The translations under genes were made by a program, and so were the position numbers. From contig NZ_SRYR01000003.1 of NCBI RefSeq assembly GCF_004794105.1, positions 62,001 through 126,000 of the forward strand: 64,000 bases of DNA, given 5' to 3'. The notes beneath the pieces are model-generated. The model was not told where the DNA came from. It ran no database searches and saw nothing but the letters and a program-made list of their open reading frames with translations. The stretch is from Clostridium sartagoforme (GTDB taxonomy: Bacteria > Bacillota > Clostridia > Clostridiales > Clostridiaceae). Below, one piece after another: positions 53,175-62,135 of the stretch (the first letter of the stretch is position 1; each line of letters opens with the position of its first letter).

Positions 53175-53828
53175 ATGTTTATAGTTGAAAAAGAACCGAA
53201 ATCTATAGCAGCGGAAAGTTATAGAACTTTAAGAACAAATATTCAATATTCATCCTTTGATAAGGAGTATAGAGCTATAGTAGTTACAAGCTCTGATCCA
53301 GGAGAAGGTAAATCTACAACTGCAGGTAACTTAGCTCTATGTTTAGCACAAGGTGATAAAAAAGTTATATTAGTAGATTGTGATTTAAGGAAGCCATCTA
53401 TACATAAGAAATTTAAGATATCTAACATAGTAGGATTATCAGATGTAATAGTAGGTAAGGAAGCCTTAGAAAATGCTGTTCATAGATATAATAAGAATAT
53501 GACAGTATTAACTTCAGGGAAGATACCACCTAACCCATCTGAAATGTTATCTTCTAAAACTATGTCAAAGCTTATAGAACACTTAAAAGAAGAATATGAT
53601 TACGTTATTTTAGATACACCACCTGTACAAGCGGTTACAGATTCGCAAATACTTTCAACTAAGGTAGATGGAACAATATTAGTAGTAAGAGCAGATAAAA
53701 CTAAAAAAGATGGGGTTCAAAATGCAATAAGCCTTCTTAAGAAAGTTAATGCTAATATAATAGGAACAGTTTTAAATGGAGTAGATACTAGTAGAAATAA
53801 GTACTACTATTATTATGGAGAAAAATAA
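53175..53828 (+). CDS. cpsD: Capsule tyrosine-protein kinase CpsD (BY-kinase)
   Basis: A 217-residue cytoplasmic kinase. It has Walker A SSDPGEGKST (39-48), Walker A' ILVDCDLRKP (65-74) and Walker B VILDTPP, and ends with the tyrosine cluster NKYYYYYGEK, where autophosphorylation is expected. With CpsC it forms the split BY-kinase of Gram-positive capsule loci; its phosphorylation state steers polymerisation. GGAGGAAG precedes ATG 53175. The intact CpsB downstream is the cognate phosphatase. Confidence 0.95.
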   Translation: MFIVEKEPKSIAAESYRTLRTNIQYSSFDKEYRAIVVTSSDPGEGKSTTAGNLALCLAQGDKKVILVDCDLRKPSIHKKFKISNIVGLSDVIVGKEALENAVHRYNKNMTVLTSGKIPPNPSEMLSSKTMSKLIEHLKEEYDYVILDTPPVQAVTDSQILSTKVDGTILVVRADKTKKDGVQNAISLLKKVNANIIGTVLNGVDTSRNKYYYYYGEK

Positions 53829-53934
53829 TCTTAATTATTTAATAGTTAAAATAGATACACAAATGAGAAGATAAAGAGAAGGAAAAGATATAGGTAAATA
53901 ATAATTTAAAACATTATAATATGAGATTTTGTCT

Positions 53935-53976
53935 ACAATGTGACAATCTAAATACTTTCTTAGATTGCCACATTGT
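53935..53976 (+). repeat. Long hairpin between cpsD and cpsB
   Basis: ACAATGTGACAATCTAA (53935-53951) pairs with TTAGATTGCCACATTGT (53960-53976), 16 of 17 bases matched, around an 8-base loop. No T-run follows, so it is not a standard terminator. It may be an operator, a processing or stability hairpin, or part of an attenuation mechanism. Confidence 0.65.
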
Positions 53977-54037
53977 GGTAAAAATATAGGGTTTTAAGTT
54001 AAAAGTAGTAAAAAAAATGTAAAGATGGAGGTGCTAA

Positions 54038-54805
54038 ATGGTAGATTTGCATTCTCATTTAATTTGGAGTATAGATGATGGTTCAAAATCAAAAGAAATG
54101 ACCACAAATATGTTAAAGCAAGCAGTAAGGGGAGGAACTACTAAATTAGTATTAACACCTCATTACTTGCAAGGCCATTATGAAGTTCAAATAAATGAAG
54201 TTAAGGAAAGAGCTAATGAAGTTAAAGAACTTGTTAAGGAGCTTGGGTTAGATCTTGAAATTTATTGTGGACAAGAGGTTTATTATTCAGAGCGTATATT
54301 AGAAAGTTACTTAAATAAAGAAATAGGAACTATAAATGATTCTAGATATATGTTAATTGAGTTTAATATGAGAAACTTTTCTATTAAAGAAGTTGTGGAA
54401 GTATTATATGAATTGCAATTAAGGGGAATAGTACCAGTAATTGCTCACCCAGAAAGATATTATAGGTTTATTAACAAGCCTTCTTTAATAAATGAGTTTA
54501 TAAAGGAAGGCTTTTTATTTCAGCTTAATTTAGGAAGTATTACTGGAGATTTTGGTAAAGATGTAAGAAAAACAGCAGAAATATTCTTAAAAAATAAAAT
54601 ATATAGCTTTATAGGTTCAGATGCTCATAGAGATGAAAAGAGAAATCCAGATATGAGTAATGGAGTAGAAGCATTAAAAGATATGGATAGAAACTATTTC
54701 AATTATTTTAAGGATTCAGGGGAAAGCCTCCTTAAAAATGAAGAAATACTATTCATAGGAAGCAAAGTAAAAGAAAGAAAGGGACTATTAGGTCTGTTTA
54801 AATAA
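54038..54805 (+). CDS. cpsB: Tyrosine-protein phosphatase CpsB (PHP family)
   Basis: A 255-residue manganese-dependent phosphatase with all ligand motifs: DLHSHL (His5, His7), TPHY (His42), GQE (Glu80), AHPER (His137) and SDAHR (Asp195, His197). It dephosphorylates the tyrosine cluster of CpsD. Length is usual for the family. GGAGG precedes ATG 54038. It lies 209 bases after cpsD, separated by a long hairpin, and 37 bases before the initiating sugar transferase. The degenerate homologue at 51324-52040 makes it one of a pair. Confidence 0.94.
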   Translation: MVDLHSHLIWSIDDGSKSKEMTTNMLKQAVRGGTTKLVLTPHYLQGHYEVQINEVKERANEVKELVKELGLDLEIYCGQEVYYSERILESYLNKEIGTINDSRYMLIEFNMRNFSIKEVVEVLYELQLRGIVPVIAHPERYYRFINKPSLINEFIKEGFLFQLNLGSITGDFGKDVRKTAEIFLKNKIYSFIGSDAHRDEKRNPDMSNGVEALKDMDRNYFNYFKDSGESLLKNEEILFIGSKVKERKGLLGLFK

Positions 54806-54842
54806 TGATGAGTTTAAATTAATATATAAGGGGGGAAATACT

Positions 54843-55511
54843 ATGGAGAGATTACAATCAGATAAAGAAAATAGCTTAGAAATTCAAGTTATTAATAAAG
54901 AAAATAGACTAATGTATAATGCGACTAAAAGATTAATGGATATTTTACTATCATTATTAGGGCTAATAATAGTAAGTCCAATTCTGTTAATTGTGGCTAT
55001 TTTAATAAAGCTAGAATCATCAGGACCAATTATTTTCTCTCAAAAAAGAGTAGGTCTTAATGGGAAAGAATTCAATATGTTTAAATTTAGGTCAATGGTT
55101 CAAAATGCAGAAGAACTTAAAGAAAAACTTCAAAAACAAAATGAAATGTCAGGACCTATGTTTAAGATGAAAGAAGATCCTAGGGTTACTAAAGTAGGAA
55201 GGTTTATTAGAAAGACAAGTATAGATGAATTACCACAACTAATAAATATACTTAAAGGTGAAATGAGTTTAGTTGGTCCAAGACCAAGTCTACCAAAGGA
55301 AGTAGCTAAGTTTGAACCTTGGATGCTAGAAAGGCTAAATGTTAAACCAGGACTTACATGTTATTGGCAGGTGTCAGGAAGAAATAATATAGACTTTGAA
55401 GATTGGATGAAACTTGATATTAAATATGTTAAAGATAGAAATTTAGGATTAGATATAAAATTAATATTTAAGACATTCTTTGTGCTGTTTGGAGATAAGA
55501 ATGCTTGCTAG
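54843..55511 (+). CDS. Initiating undecaprenyl-phosphate sugar-phosphate transferase
   Basis: A 222-residue enzyme of the bacterial sugar transferase (PglC/WcaJ catalytic domain) family. A single hydrophobic segment (about 32-52: MDILLSLLGLIIVSPILLIV) is followed by FSQKRVGLNGKEFNMFKFRSM, then DELPQLINILKGEMSLVGPRPS, and RLNVKPGLTCYWQVSGR. It has only the minimal one-segment core. It transfers a sugar phosphate to undecaprenyl phosphate as the first step of the capsule repeat unit. GGGGGG precedes ATG 54843. The sugar (glucose, galactose or an amino sugar) is not decidable. Confidence 0.92.
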   Translation: MERLQSDKENSLEIQVINKENRLMYNATKRLMDILLSLLGLIIVSPILLIVAILIKLESSGPIIFSQKRVGLNGKEFNMFKFRSMVQNAEELKEKLQKQNEMSGPMFKMKEDPRVTKVGRFIRKTSIDELPQLINILKGEMSLVGPRPSLPKEVAKFEPWMLERLNVKPGLTCYWQVSGRNNIDFEDWMKLDIKYVKDRNLGLDIKLIFKTFFVLFGDKNAC

Positions 55512-55535
55512 TTTATAGGGAGAAGGGGAATTAAT

Positions 55536-56702
55536 ATGAAAATAGCAGTTGCAGGAATAGGTTATGTAGGATTATCTAATGCAATATTATTAGCTCAAAA
55601 TAATGAGGTTATTGCAGTTGATGTAATAAAGGAAAAGGTTGATATGATTAATGATAAAATATCACCAATAGTGGATAAGGAAATTCAAGAATATTTAAAA
55701 AATAAGGATTTAAATTTATATGCTACTACTGACTCCTATGAAGCTTATAAAGATGCAGAATATGTAGTAATAGCTACACCTACTAACTATGATGAGGAGA
55801 TGAATTATTTCAATACTAGAACAGTAGAAGCGGTTATAGCTAATGTATTATCAATAAATCCAGAAGCAATAATGGTGATTAAATCAACTGTTCCAGTGGG
55901 ATATACTGAAAAAGTTAAAAAAATGTTTGAGGCTGAAAATATAATATTTTCTCCAGAATTCTTAAGAGAAGGTAAGGCATTATATGACAATCTTTATCCT
56001 TCAAGGATAATAGTTGGTGAAAAGTCAGAAAGAGCTGAAATATTTGCTAATCTTTTAAAAGAAGGTGCTATAAAGGAAGAAATTCCAGTATTATTTACAA
56101 ATTCAACAGAGGCTGAAGCTGTAAAACTATTTGCAAATACTTATTTAGCTTTAAGAGTTGCATATTTTAATGAGCTTGATACATATGCAGAAATTAGAGG
56201 ATTAAATACAAAGGATATAATTGAGGGAGTTGGATTAGATCCAAGAATAGGAAGTCATTATAATAATCCTTCGTTTGGTTATGGTGGGTATTGCTTACCT
56301 AAGGATACAAAGCAATTATTAGCAAATTATGCTGATGTTCCTAATAATATAATTGGAGCAATAGTAGATGCAAATAGAACTAGAAAAGATCATATAGCAG
56401 ATATGATATTAAAAAGGAACCCAAAAGTAGTTGGTATATATAGATTAACTATGAAAACTGATTCAGATAACTTTAGAGCTTCATCTATTCAAGGAATAAT
56501 GAAAAGAATAAAGGCTAAGGGAATTGATGTAGTAGTGTATGAGCCGGTATTAAAGGAAGATAGTTTCTTTAATTCTAAGGTAATAAAGGATATTGATGAA
56601 TTTAAGAAAATGTCAGATATTATTGTGTCTAATAGATTATCTGAAGAGTTATATGATGTAGAAGATAAAGTGTATACTAGGGATTTATTTAAAAGAGACT
56701 AG
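55536..56702 (+). CDS. ugd: UDP-glucose 6-dehydrogenase
   Basis: A 388-residue enzyme. The NAD-binding motif is [10 protein letters not shown] at the N-terminus. Other motifs are [48 protein letters not shown] and the active-site [10 protein letters not shown] with Cys253. It oxidises UDP-glucose to UDP-glucuronate with two NAD+. Length matches the short form of the family (about 390). Its presence implies glucuronic acid, or a sugar made from it, in the capsule. GGAGAAGGGG precedes ATG 55536. Confidence 0.95.
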   Translation: MKIAVAGIGYVGLSNAILLAQNNEVIAVDVIKEKVDMINDKISPIVDKEIQEYLKNKDLNLYATTDSYEAYKDAEYVVIATPTNYDEEMNYFNTRTVEAVIANVLSINPEAIMVIKSTVPVGYTEKVKKMFEAENIIFSPEFLREGKALYDNLYPSRIIVGEKSERAEIFANLLKEGAIKEEIPVLFTNSTEAEAVKLFANTYLALRVAYFNELDTYAEIRGLNTKDIIEGVGLDPRIGSHYNNPSFGYGGYCLPKDTKQLLANYADVPNNIIGAIVDANRTRKDHIADMILKRNPKVVGIYRLTMKTDSDNFRASSIQGIMKRIKAKGIDVVVYEPVLKEDSFFNSKVIKDIDEFKKMSDIIVSNRLSEELYDVEDKVYTRDLFKRD

Positions 56703-56755
56703 TAATATTAAGTTATTTATGTTGAAAATATGTTTAATATATTGTGGAGGGAAGT

Positions 56756-57556
56756 ATGACTGAGCCGTTAGTTTCAATAATTACGCCAGCTTATAATTCG
56801 GAAAAATTTATAAGTGAAACAATAAAATCAGTAATAGCACAAACATACAAGAATTGGGAAATGATTATTGTGGATGATTGCTCTGATGATAGAACTTGTC
56901 AAATAGTTAATAGTTGGGTAAAAAAAGATAAAAGAATTAAACTTATTAGGAAAAAAATAAATTCAGGAGCAGCAGATTCAAGAAATATTGCTTTAGAGAA
57001 TTCTAAAGGTAGATTTATTGCGTATTTAGATGCTGATGATATATGGTATCCTAATAAATTAAGTAAGCAAGTGAAGTTTATGATGGAAATGAAATGTGGT
57101 TTTTCTTGTTGCTCATATGAAGTTATAGATTCTGATGGAGAAAGTAAGAATAAGTATATTTATATGAAAGATATATTGGATTATAAGGGATTCCTTACTA
57201 ATAATTTATTGCAAACAGTTGGTATAATGGCAGATCTGAAAATTATAGAGCGTAATAATCTAATTATGCCAGATATGAAGAGAAGGCAAGATGCTGCAAC
57301 TTGGCTTCAAGTACTGAAAAGTGGAAAAAAATGCTATGGAATGAAAGAAATTCTTGCTAAGTACCGAAGGGTTGAAGGATCTCTTTCAAGTAATAAGTTA
57401 AAAGCAGCTCAAGGTGTATGGTATCTATATAGAAATGTAGAAAAATTATCACTAATACTTTCTATTTATTGCTATATTAGATATGCTTTGCTTGCTATAT
57501 GGAAAAGAATTTATGTAAATAATTATTCACAAAAAAGATGTAGTATAGACAATTGA
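56756..57556 (+). CDS. GT2 family glycosyltransferase
   Basis: A 266-residue GT-A enzyme. VSIITPAYNSEKFISETIKSV is at the N-terminus, with VDDCSDDRT, the SRNIALENSKG block and the DXD-type AYLDADDIWYP. ATG 56756 after GGAGGG is preferred over an in-frame TTG at 56744 that overlaps the ribosome site. It adds one sugar to the lipid-linked repeat unit in the cytoplasm. Donor and linkage are unknown. Confidence 0.92.
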   Translation: MTEPLVSIITPAYNSEKFISETIKSVIAQTYKNWEMIIVDDCSDDRTCQIVNSWVKKDKRIKLIRKKINSGAADSRNIALENSKGRFIAYLDADDIWYPNKLSKQVKFMMEMKCGFSCCSYEVIDSDGESKNKYIYMKDILDYKGFLTNNLLQTVGIMADLKIIERNNLIMPDMKRRQDAATWLQVLKSGKKCYGMKEILAKYRRVEGSLSSNKLKAAQGVWYLYRNVEKLSLILSIYCYIRYALLAIWKRIYVNNYSQKRCSIDN

Positions 57557-57603
57557 ATTTATATAAAATAATATAAGATTTATCAATATCAAGGGAGGTA
57601 TAT

Positions 57604-58869
57604 ATGAAATCATTACTAATGCTTACTAAATTTTATCCATATGGAAATGGAGAAGCTTTTATCGAAAATGAAATAGAAGTTTTATCAAAAAAGTTTGAAA
57701 AGATAGTCATTATAGCCTGCGAAGTGGATAATAAAGAAGAGCGAGTTAGGAAAGTGCCAAATAATGTAAAAGCTTATAAGGTTATATCAAAGCAAAAAAA
57801 AATACAAACAATAATTGATGGAATAGTAGGTATTAAAAAAATTTTTAATATGAGTAATGAAATGAAGAATGAAATTAATTATTGTGATAATATACTTAAA
57901 AAGTTATTTCTTTTATATTTTGAGCAAAAGAGCAATAGAATATTTAGTCAGATAGAGCAGCAAGATTTTTTTAGAGATATAAAAAGTGAGGAGTTCGTAT
58001 TGTATAGTTATTGGCTCTTTACTACAGCAAAGGTAGGAGTAAACTTAAAAAAAGTATTGAATAATAATATTAAATATTCTTTTTGTAGAGCACATAGGTA
58101 TGACCTCTACGAAGAAAAGAATTCATTAAAATACTTACCTTATAGAAGTTTATTATTAAAAAATTATGATAGTATTTTTCCTTGTTCTAATGATGGTGTT
58201 GAGTATTTGAAAAATAAATATAGTGATTATTCAAATAAAATAAAAGTATCATTTCTAGGAACTTTAGATAATGGATTATCAAAATATAGTGATGATAATA
58301 TTTTTCGAATTGTAAGTTGTTCTCGACTAGAACCTGTAAAAAGGGTTAATAGAATTGTAGAAGCATTATCATTAATTGATATTACAGATAAAATGATTGA
58401 ATGGACTCATATTGGGGGAGGAAGAGAATTCGATACTATTAAAAAATTAATAGATAAAAAAATTAAGAATAAGAATATAAAAATTAATCTATTAGGAAAT
58501 GTACCCAATAAGGATGTAATAAATTTTTATAAGAATAGTAAAGTGGATTTATTTATAAATGTAAGTTCTAGTGAGGGGTTACCGGTCTCAATAATGGAAT
58601 CAATAAGTTTTGGAATTCCAGTTATAGCTACTAATGTAGGTGGAACATCAGAAATTGTCATTGATGGTGTGGATGGATATTTACTGTCTTCTAATTTTGA
58701 AAATAGAGAGTTAGCAAAATTAATTATAAAAATAATAAAAGCTAAGGAATCCGAAGAATATAATAATATGAGAATGCAATCCAGAGAACTATGGGAAAAA
58801 AGATTTCAAGCTGAAAATAATTATGAAAATTTGTGTAGCTTTATTAATTTGAAAGTTATGGATAGATAA
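57604..58869 (+). CDS. GT4 family glycosyltransferase
   Basis: A 421-residue GT-B enzyme. The C-terminal half has the GT4 features SCSRLEPVKRVNRIVEAL, HIGGGREFDTI, LLGNVPNKDVINFY and the donor-binding SSSEGLPVSIMESISFGIPVIATNVGG, with the EX7E pair. The N-terminal half (LTKFYPYGNGEAFIENEIEVL) is the acceptor domain. GGGAGG precedes ATG 57604. It adds another sugar to the repeat unit. A 550-base gene-free stretch follows. Confidence 0.93.
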   Translation: MKSLLMLTKFYPYGNGEAFIENEIEVLSKKFEKIVIIACEVDNKEERVRKVPNNVKAYKVISKQKKIQTIIDGIVGIKKIFNMSNEMKNEINYCDNILKKLFLLYFEQKSNRIFSQIEQQDFFRDIKSEEFVLYSYWLFTTAKVGVNLKKVLNNNIKYSFCRAHRYDLYEEKNSLKYLPYRSLLLKNYDSIFPCSNDGVEYLKNKYSDYSNKIKVSFLGTLDNGLSKYSDDNIFRIVSCSRLEPVKRVNRIVEALSLIDITDKMIEWTHIGGGREFDTIKKLIDKKIKNKNIKINLLGNVPNKDVINFYKNSKVDLFINVSSSEGLPVSIMESISFGIPVIATNVGGTSEIVIDGVDGYLLSSNFENRELAKLIIKIIKAKESEEYNNMRMQSRELWEKRFQAENNYENLCSFINLKVMDR

Positions 58870-59419
58870 TTGGAATACATATTAATTATAAATACTTATA
58901 ATTAACTTAGTTGAATAATTTTAAAAAATGACATTTTGTTACGCATATTATTGCAAAATATAGATATACAATTATGAATTAATATTATAGTTGTTTAGCT
59001 TGTAAAGCAAGATAGCGTTTCATTATAAATTTAAATGTAATTCTTGTGTATAAGATTAAAATTAAGGTTAGATATAATTTATTATATCTATGTATCAATA
59101 TTGATTATAAGTATAAAATAAAGTTATATGGTTAGGTTTACCAATAAAGAATAAGGTATAAATTTACTGGATTTTAAACTTAATTATATATAGAATAATT
59201 AAAATGAAATTTATTATAATTATGAGAACATTATAGAATTAAGTTTTTGTAGATATTATACTAAATATCTATTATTAGTAAATTATAATAAATTATAGTA
59301 TAAAATCGCTAAGATTTATATATTAATTATTATTTTAGTTGAGCTTATAAATTATGAAAATATTATTTAAAATAAGAAAGTATAATAAAAAGTAAGTTTA
59401 TTATGTAAAGGTATGAAAT
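58870..59419. other. 550-bp gene-free, very AT-rich gap in the capsule locus
   Basis: No open frame of note was found on either strand. The only structure seen is the inverted repeat TAGATATAA/TTATATCTA (59069-59090). Gaps of this size are unusual within the otherwise tight locus and may mark a recombination joint or a lost gene. Confidence 0.5.
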
Positions 59420-60757
59420 ATGAATAGTTATTTAGGTTATATTATTTTAGGAATTTTTTGTATATTAATTTTTATTAGATATATAAATAATAAAGAAATA
59501 ACTTCTATTACAATATCTTATTGTATAATATCACCAAGTGTACAATTTATAGGTATGAAGCTTGATTCATCTTATTTTTTACTTGTATATATATGTATGT
59601 TAGTTATTTTATTTAAAAAAGATTTAAGAGTTAATAAAAACATAAAAAGTTATTTTTTATTAACGATTTTCATATGCTTTATTTACTATATAGCATGGAT
59701 GTTTAATAGTGGCAAAGATGTCTTGGTAATGTTAATTTCATTGGCAGGAATATTAAAAGTTGGGGTTTTTATGGTGATTTTATATAGCTTAGATTGTGAA
59801 AAGTTACAGAATAATAATTATATATTCATAAAAATAATTTCTATAGTAACAATTTTAAATTTATTAGCAATATTGTATCAAGTATTCTTTCCAAGTGAAG
59901 CTTATAATATATTTTCAGAATTATATAGTTCTAACACAGCAAATTATTATAAGCAAGATACTTCTTTATGGGGAAAAGGAGGGTTTTACAATGGAAGATA
60001 TACTAGATATTTCGGACTATTTGAAAATCCTATGTCCCTTGCATGTTATAGTCTTATAGCTATAAGTTATGTTATTACTAAAATTTCATCAAGATTAATT
60101 AATAAAAAGTTATGTACAATATTATTAATAATACTACTGTATATAGGCTTTATGTCAACAACTAAGACGTTTATATTAGGAATAGTATTACTATTTATAT
60201 TTTTAGCAGTACTTCAAATGGCCGATAAAAGTAATAAAAAAATTAAATTATTAACTATTACATTAATAATGTTAGCATTTATATTAACAATAGTTTTTTA
60301 TAGCGAGATATATAATCTTTTGTTTGAATATAATCCAAGCTTAGCATATTATTTCTCATATTTAAAGGATCCCGTTTCAGCATTTAATACACGATTTGGT
60401 TCTTTAAATGGCGATGGAAGTCTTTCTTATGTCTTTAAAATAATGAATGAAAATCCGTTGATTGGTGTTGGACCTACCAGTGTTAATGGTGAGATAGTTG
60501 GAGATAATGCTTATGTTGTGCTTATTCATAATGGTGGTTTAATAGCATTAGTTACGATAGTAGGTTATTATATGAGACACTTATTTAATAGTTTTAGATT
60601 CAGAGATACTACAACTACACTTTTAATATTAACTACCCTTATTGTAAGTATGGGAATGCCAATTCTTACAGGTGGGAATTTAACACTATTTATTATTTAT
60701 TATTTATGTATCGAAAAAAATATTTCTAATAGATATGGTAGTATAAAAATGATTTAG
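59420..60757 (+). CDS. O-antigen/capsule polymerase (Wzy-like)
   Basis: A 445-residue integral membrane protein with about eleven to twelve hydrophobic segments. A larger outside loop (about 160-205, including SELYSSNTANYYKQDTSLWGKG and GGFYNGRYTRYFGLFENP) and a second with PSLAYYFSYLKDP plus NENPLIGVGPTSVNGE match the ligase/polymerase fold. It would join capsule repeat units on the outer face of the membrane. Such proteins have little sequence conservation, so the call relies on topology and position between glycosyltransferases and the flippase. Confidence 0.82.
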   Translation: MNSYLGYIILGIFCILIFIRYINNKEITSITISYCIISPSVQFIGMKLDSSYFLLVYICMLVILFKKDLRVNKNIKSYFLLTIFICFIYYIAWMFNSGKDVLVMLISLAGILKVGVFMVILYSLDCEKLQNNNYIFIKIISIVTILNLLAILYQVFFPSEAYNIFSELYSSNTANYYKQDTSLWGKGGFYNGRYTRYFGLFENPMSLACYSLIAISYVITKISSRLINKKLCTILLIILLYIGFMSTTKTFILGIVLLFIFLAVLQMADKSNKKIKLLTITLIMLAFILTIVFYSEIYNLLFEYNPSLAYYFSYLKDPVSAFNTRFGSLNGDGSLSYVFKIMNENPLIGVGPTSVNGEIVGDNAYVVLIHNGGLIALVTIVGYYMRHLFNSFRFRDTTTTLLILTTLIVSMGMPILTGGNLTLFIIYYLCIEKNISNRYGSIKMI

Positions 60758-60820
60758 TAATATTTTCGGATAGTTTGGTTTAAAAGTAATTAAATAATGT
60801 GTTTAGTTAAGGAGAAGAAA

Positions 60821-62059
60821 ATGCATAGAAGAAAAACATTTTTGTTTATTAGAAAATCAATGGGAATTGGAGGAATAGAAACATATATATTTAGAACAGT
60901 GAAAAAGCTAAGAAAAGATGGAAATAGAATCATATGGGTATTTCCAGATGGTGGATATATAGATGATGGATTTAGAAGTGAATTTTTCAATAATGATGTA
61001 GAAATAATTAGAGTTAACCTAGATAAAATTAATTGGATAGATAATTTAAACATAAATTTTGAGGAATTTGAAGAAGTCATAGCTTTAGCTTTTAATATTT
61101 ATGACTTTGCTTTTTTAGAGATGATTAAAAGTAAGTACAAAAATACTGACATAGATAGTTTTTTTTGGGTTCCTCATTTTGAAGGTAAAAGTATTTTTAT
61201 TGAGGAATTCGCTCCTAAAATAGTAAGACCAATATTAAATAAATATATTAGAAAAATTATTATAAGTATGGAAGATAATAATAATATTATATATGTAAAT
61301 CAATCACATCTTGATGCATTTAAAAATAAGTATAAATATAATATTATTAATGAGAATAGTAAACTGTTATTAACATCTAATAGAGAAGTACCTGAATATG
61401 ATGCTGATTTAATAAATAGAAGAAGTGAACGAAATAAATTTAATATCATTACTATTAGTAGATTTTCATTTCCACATAAGGCATATATATTAGGATTAAT
61501 AAGGAGCTATGGGGTTTTAAAAAAAAGTTATAATCAATTAAAGTTAACAATAATAGGATATGGAGAGCATGAAAATATTCTAAAGAATGAAATATCAAAG
61601 CTATCTGAGGAAGCTAAACAAGATTTGCATTTAGTAGGAAAGGTACATTATACAGACTTAAATAAGTACTTTAAAGATGCGAATCTTAATATAGGAGTAG
61701 GGAGTACTATTATCGATGGAGCTCTAACAGGATTGATATCAATTCCTGTTAGACATTATACTGAGGAGTGTGAGGGATATGGATATTTACCATTGAATAA
61801 GAAGTATCTAACCTCAATAGAGAAGGGTGAGCCAATAGAGAAATACATTGAGGAAGTTATAAATATGGATAAGAGTGAGTATCAATATTTAAGCTTAAAA
61901 AGTTATGAAACATATAGTAAACAAGAAGATAGTACCAATGTATTGATGAGTATGAAAAATGTAGATAATAAAAGGTGTCTAAATAAGAAGTATATTAGGA
62001 CCTTGATTGTGGCATATAAATTAGCGAAATATGTTAGGGGTATTAAATTAAATAAATGA
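60821..62059 (+). CDS. Glycosyltransferase, GT4-like, divergent
   Basis: A 412-residue protein with a GT-B-like plan. ATG 60821 behind AAGGAG is preferred over an in-frame ATG at 60797. The N-terminal domain opens with KTFLFIRKSMGIGGIETYI, a GT4 acceptor-domain signature. The C-terminal half shows ITISRFSFPHKAYILGLI, KLTIIGYGEHENILKNEI and HLVGKVHYTDLNKYFKDANL. The usual EX7E donor site is replaced by VGSTIIDGALTGLISIPV, so catalysis may differ or the subfamily is divergent. It sits between the polymerase and flippase genes. Confidence 0.8.
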   Translation: MHRRKTFLFIRKSMGIGGIETYIFRTVKKLRKDGNRIIWVFPDGGYIDDGFRSEFFNNDVEIIRVNLDKINWIDNLNINFEEFEEVIALAFNIYDFAFLEMIKSKYKNTDIDSFFWVPHFEGKSIFIEEFAPKIVRPILNKYIRKIIISMEDNNNIIYVNQSHLDAFKNKYKYNIINENSKLLLTSNREVPEYDADLINRRSERNKFNIITISRFSFPHKAYILGLIRSYGVLKKSYNQLKLTIIGYGEHENILKNEISKLSEEAKQDLHLVGKVHYTDLNKYFKDANLNIGVGSTIIDGALTGLISIPVRHYTEECEGYGYLPLNKKYLTSIEKGEPIEKYIEEVINMDKSEYQYLSLKSYETYSKQEDSTNVLMSMKNVDNKRCLNKKYIRTLIVAYKLAKYVRGIKLNK

Positions 62060-62135
62060 TAACTTAATATAAAAGTACTAATATATTAAATTAATATAAT
62101 GCTAATAATGTAGAAATGTAACACGAGGTAATATC

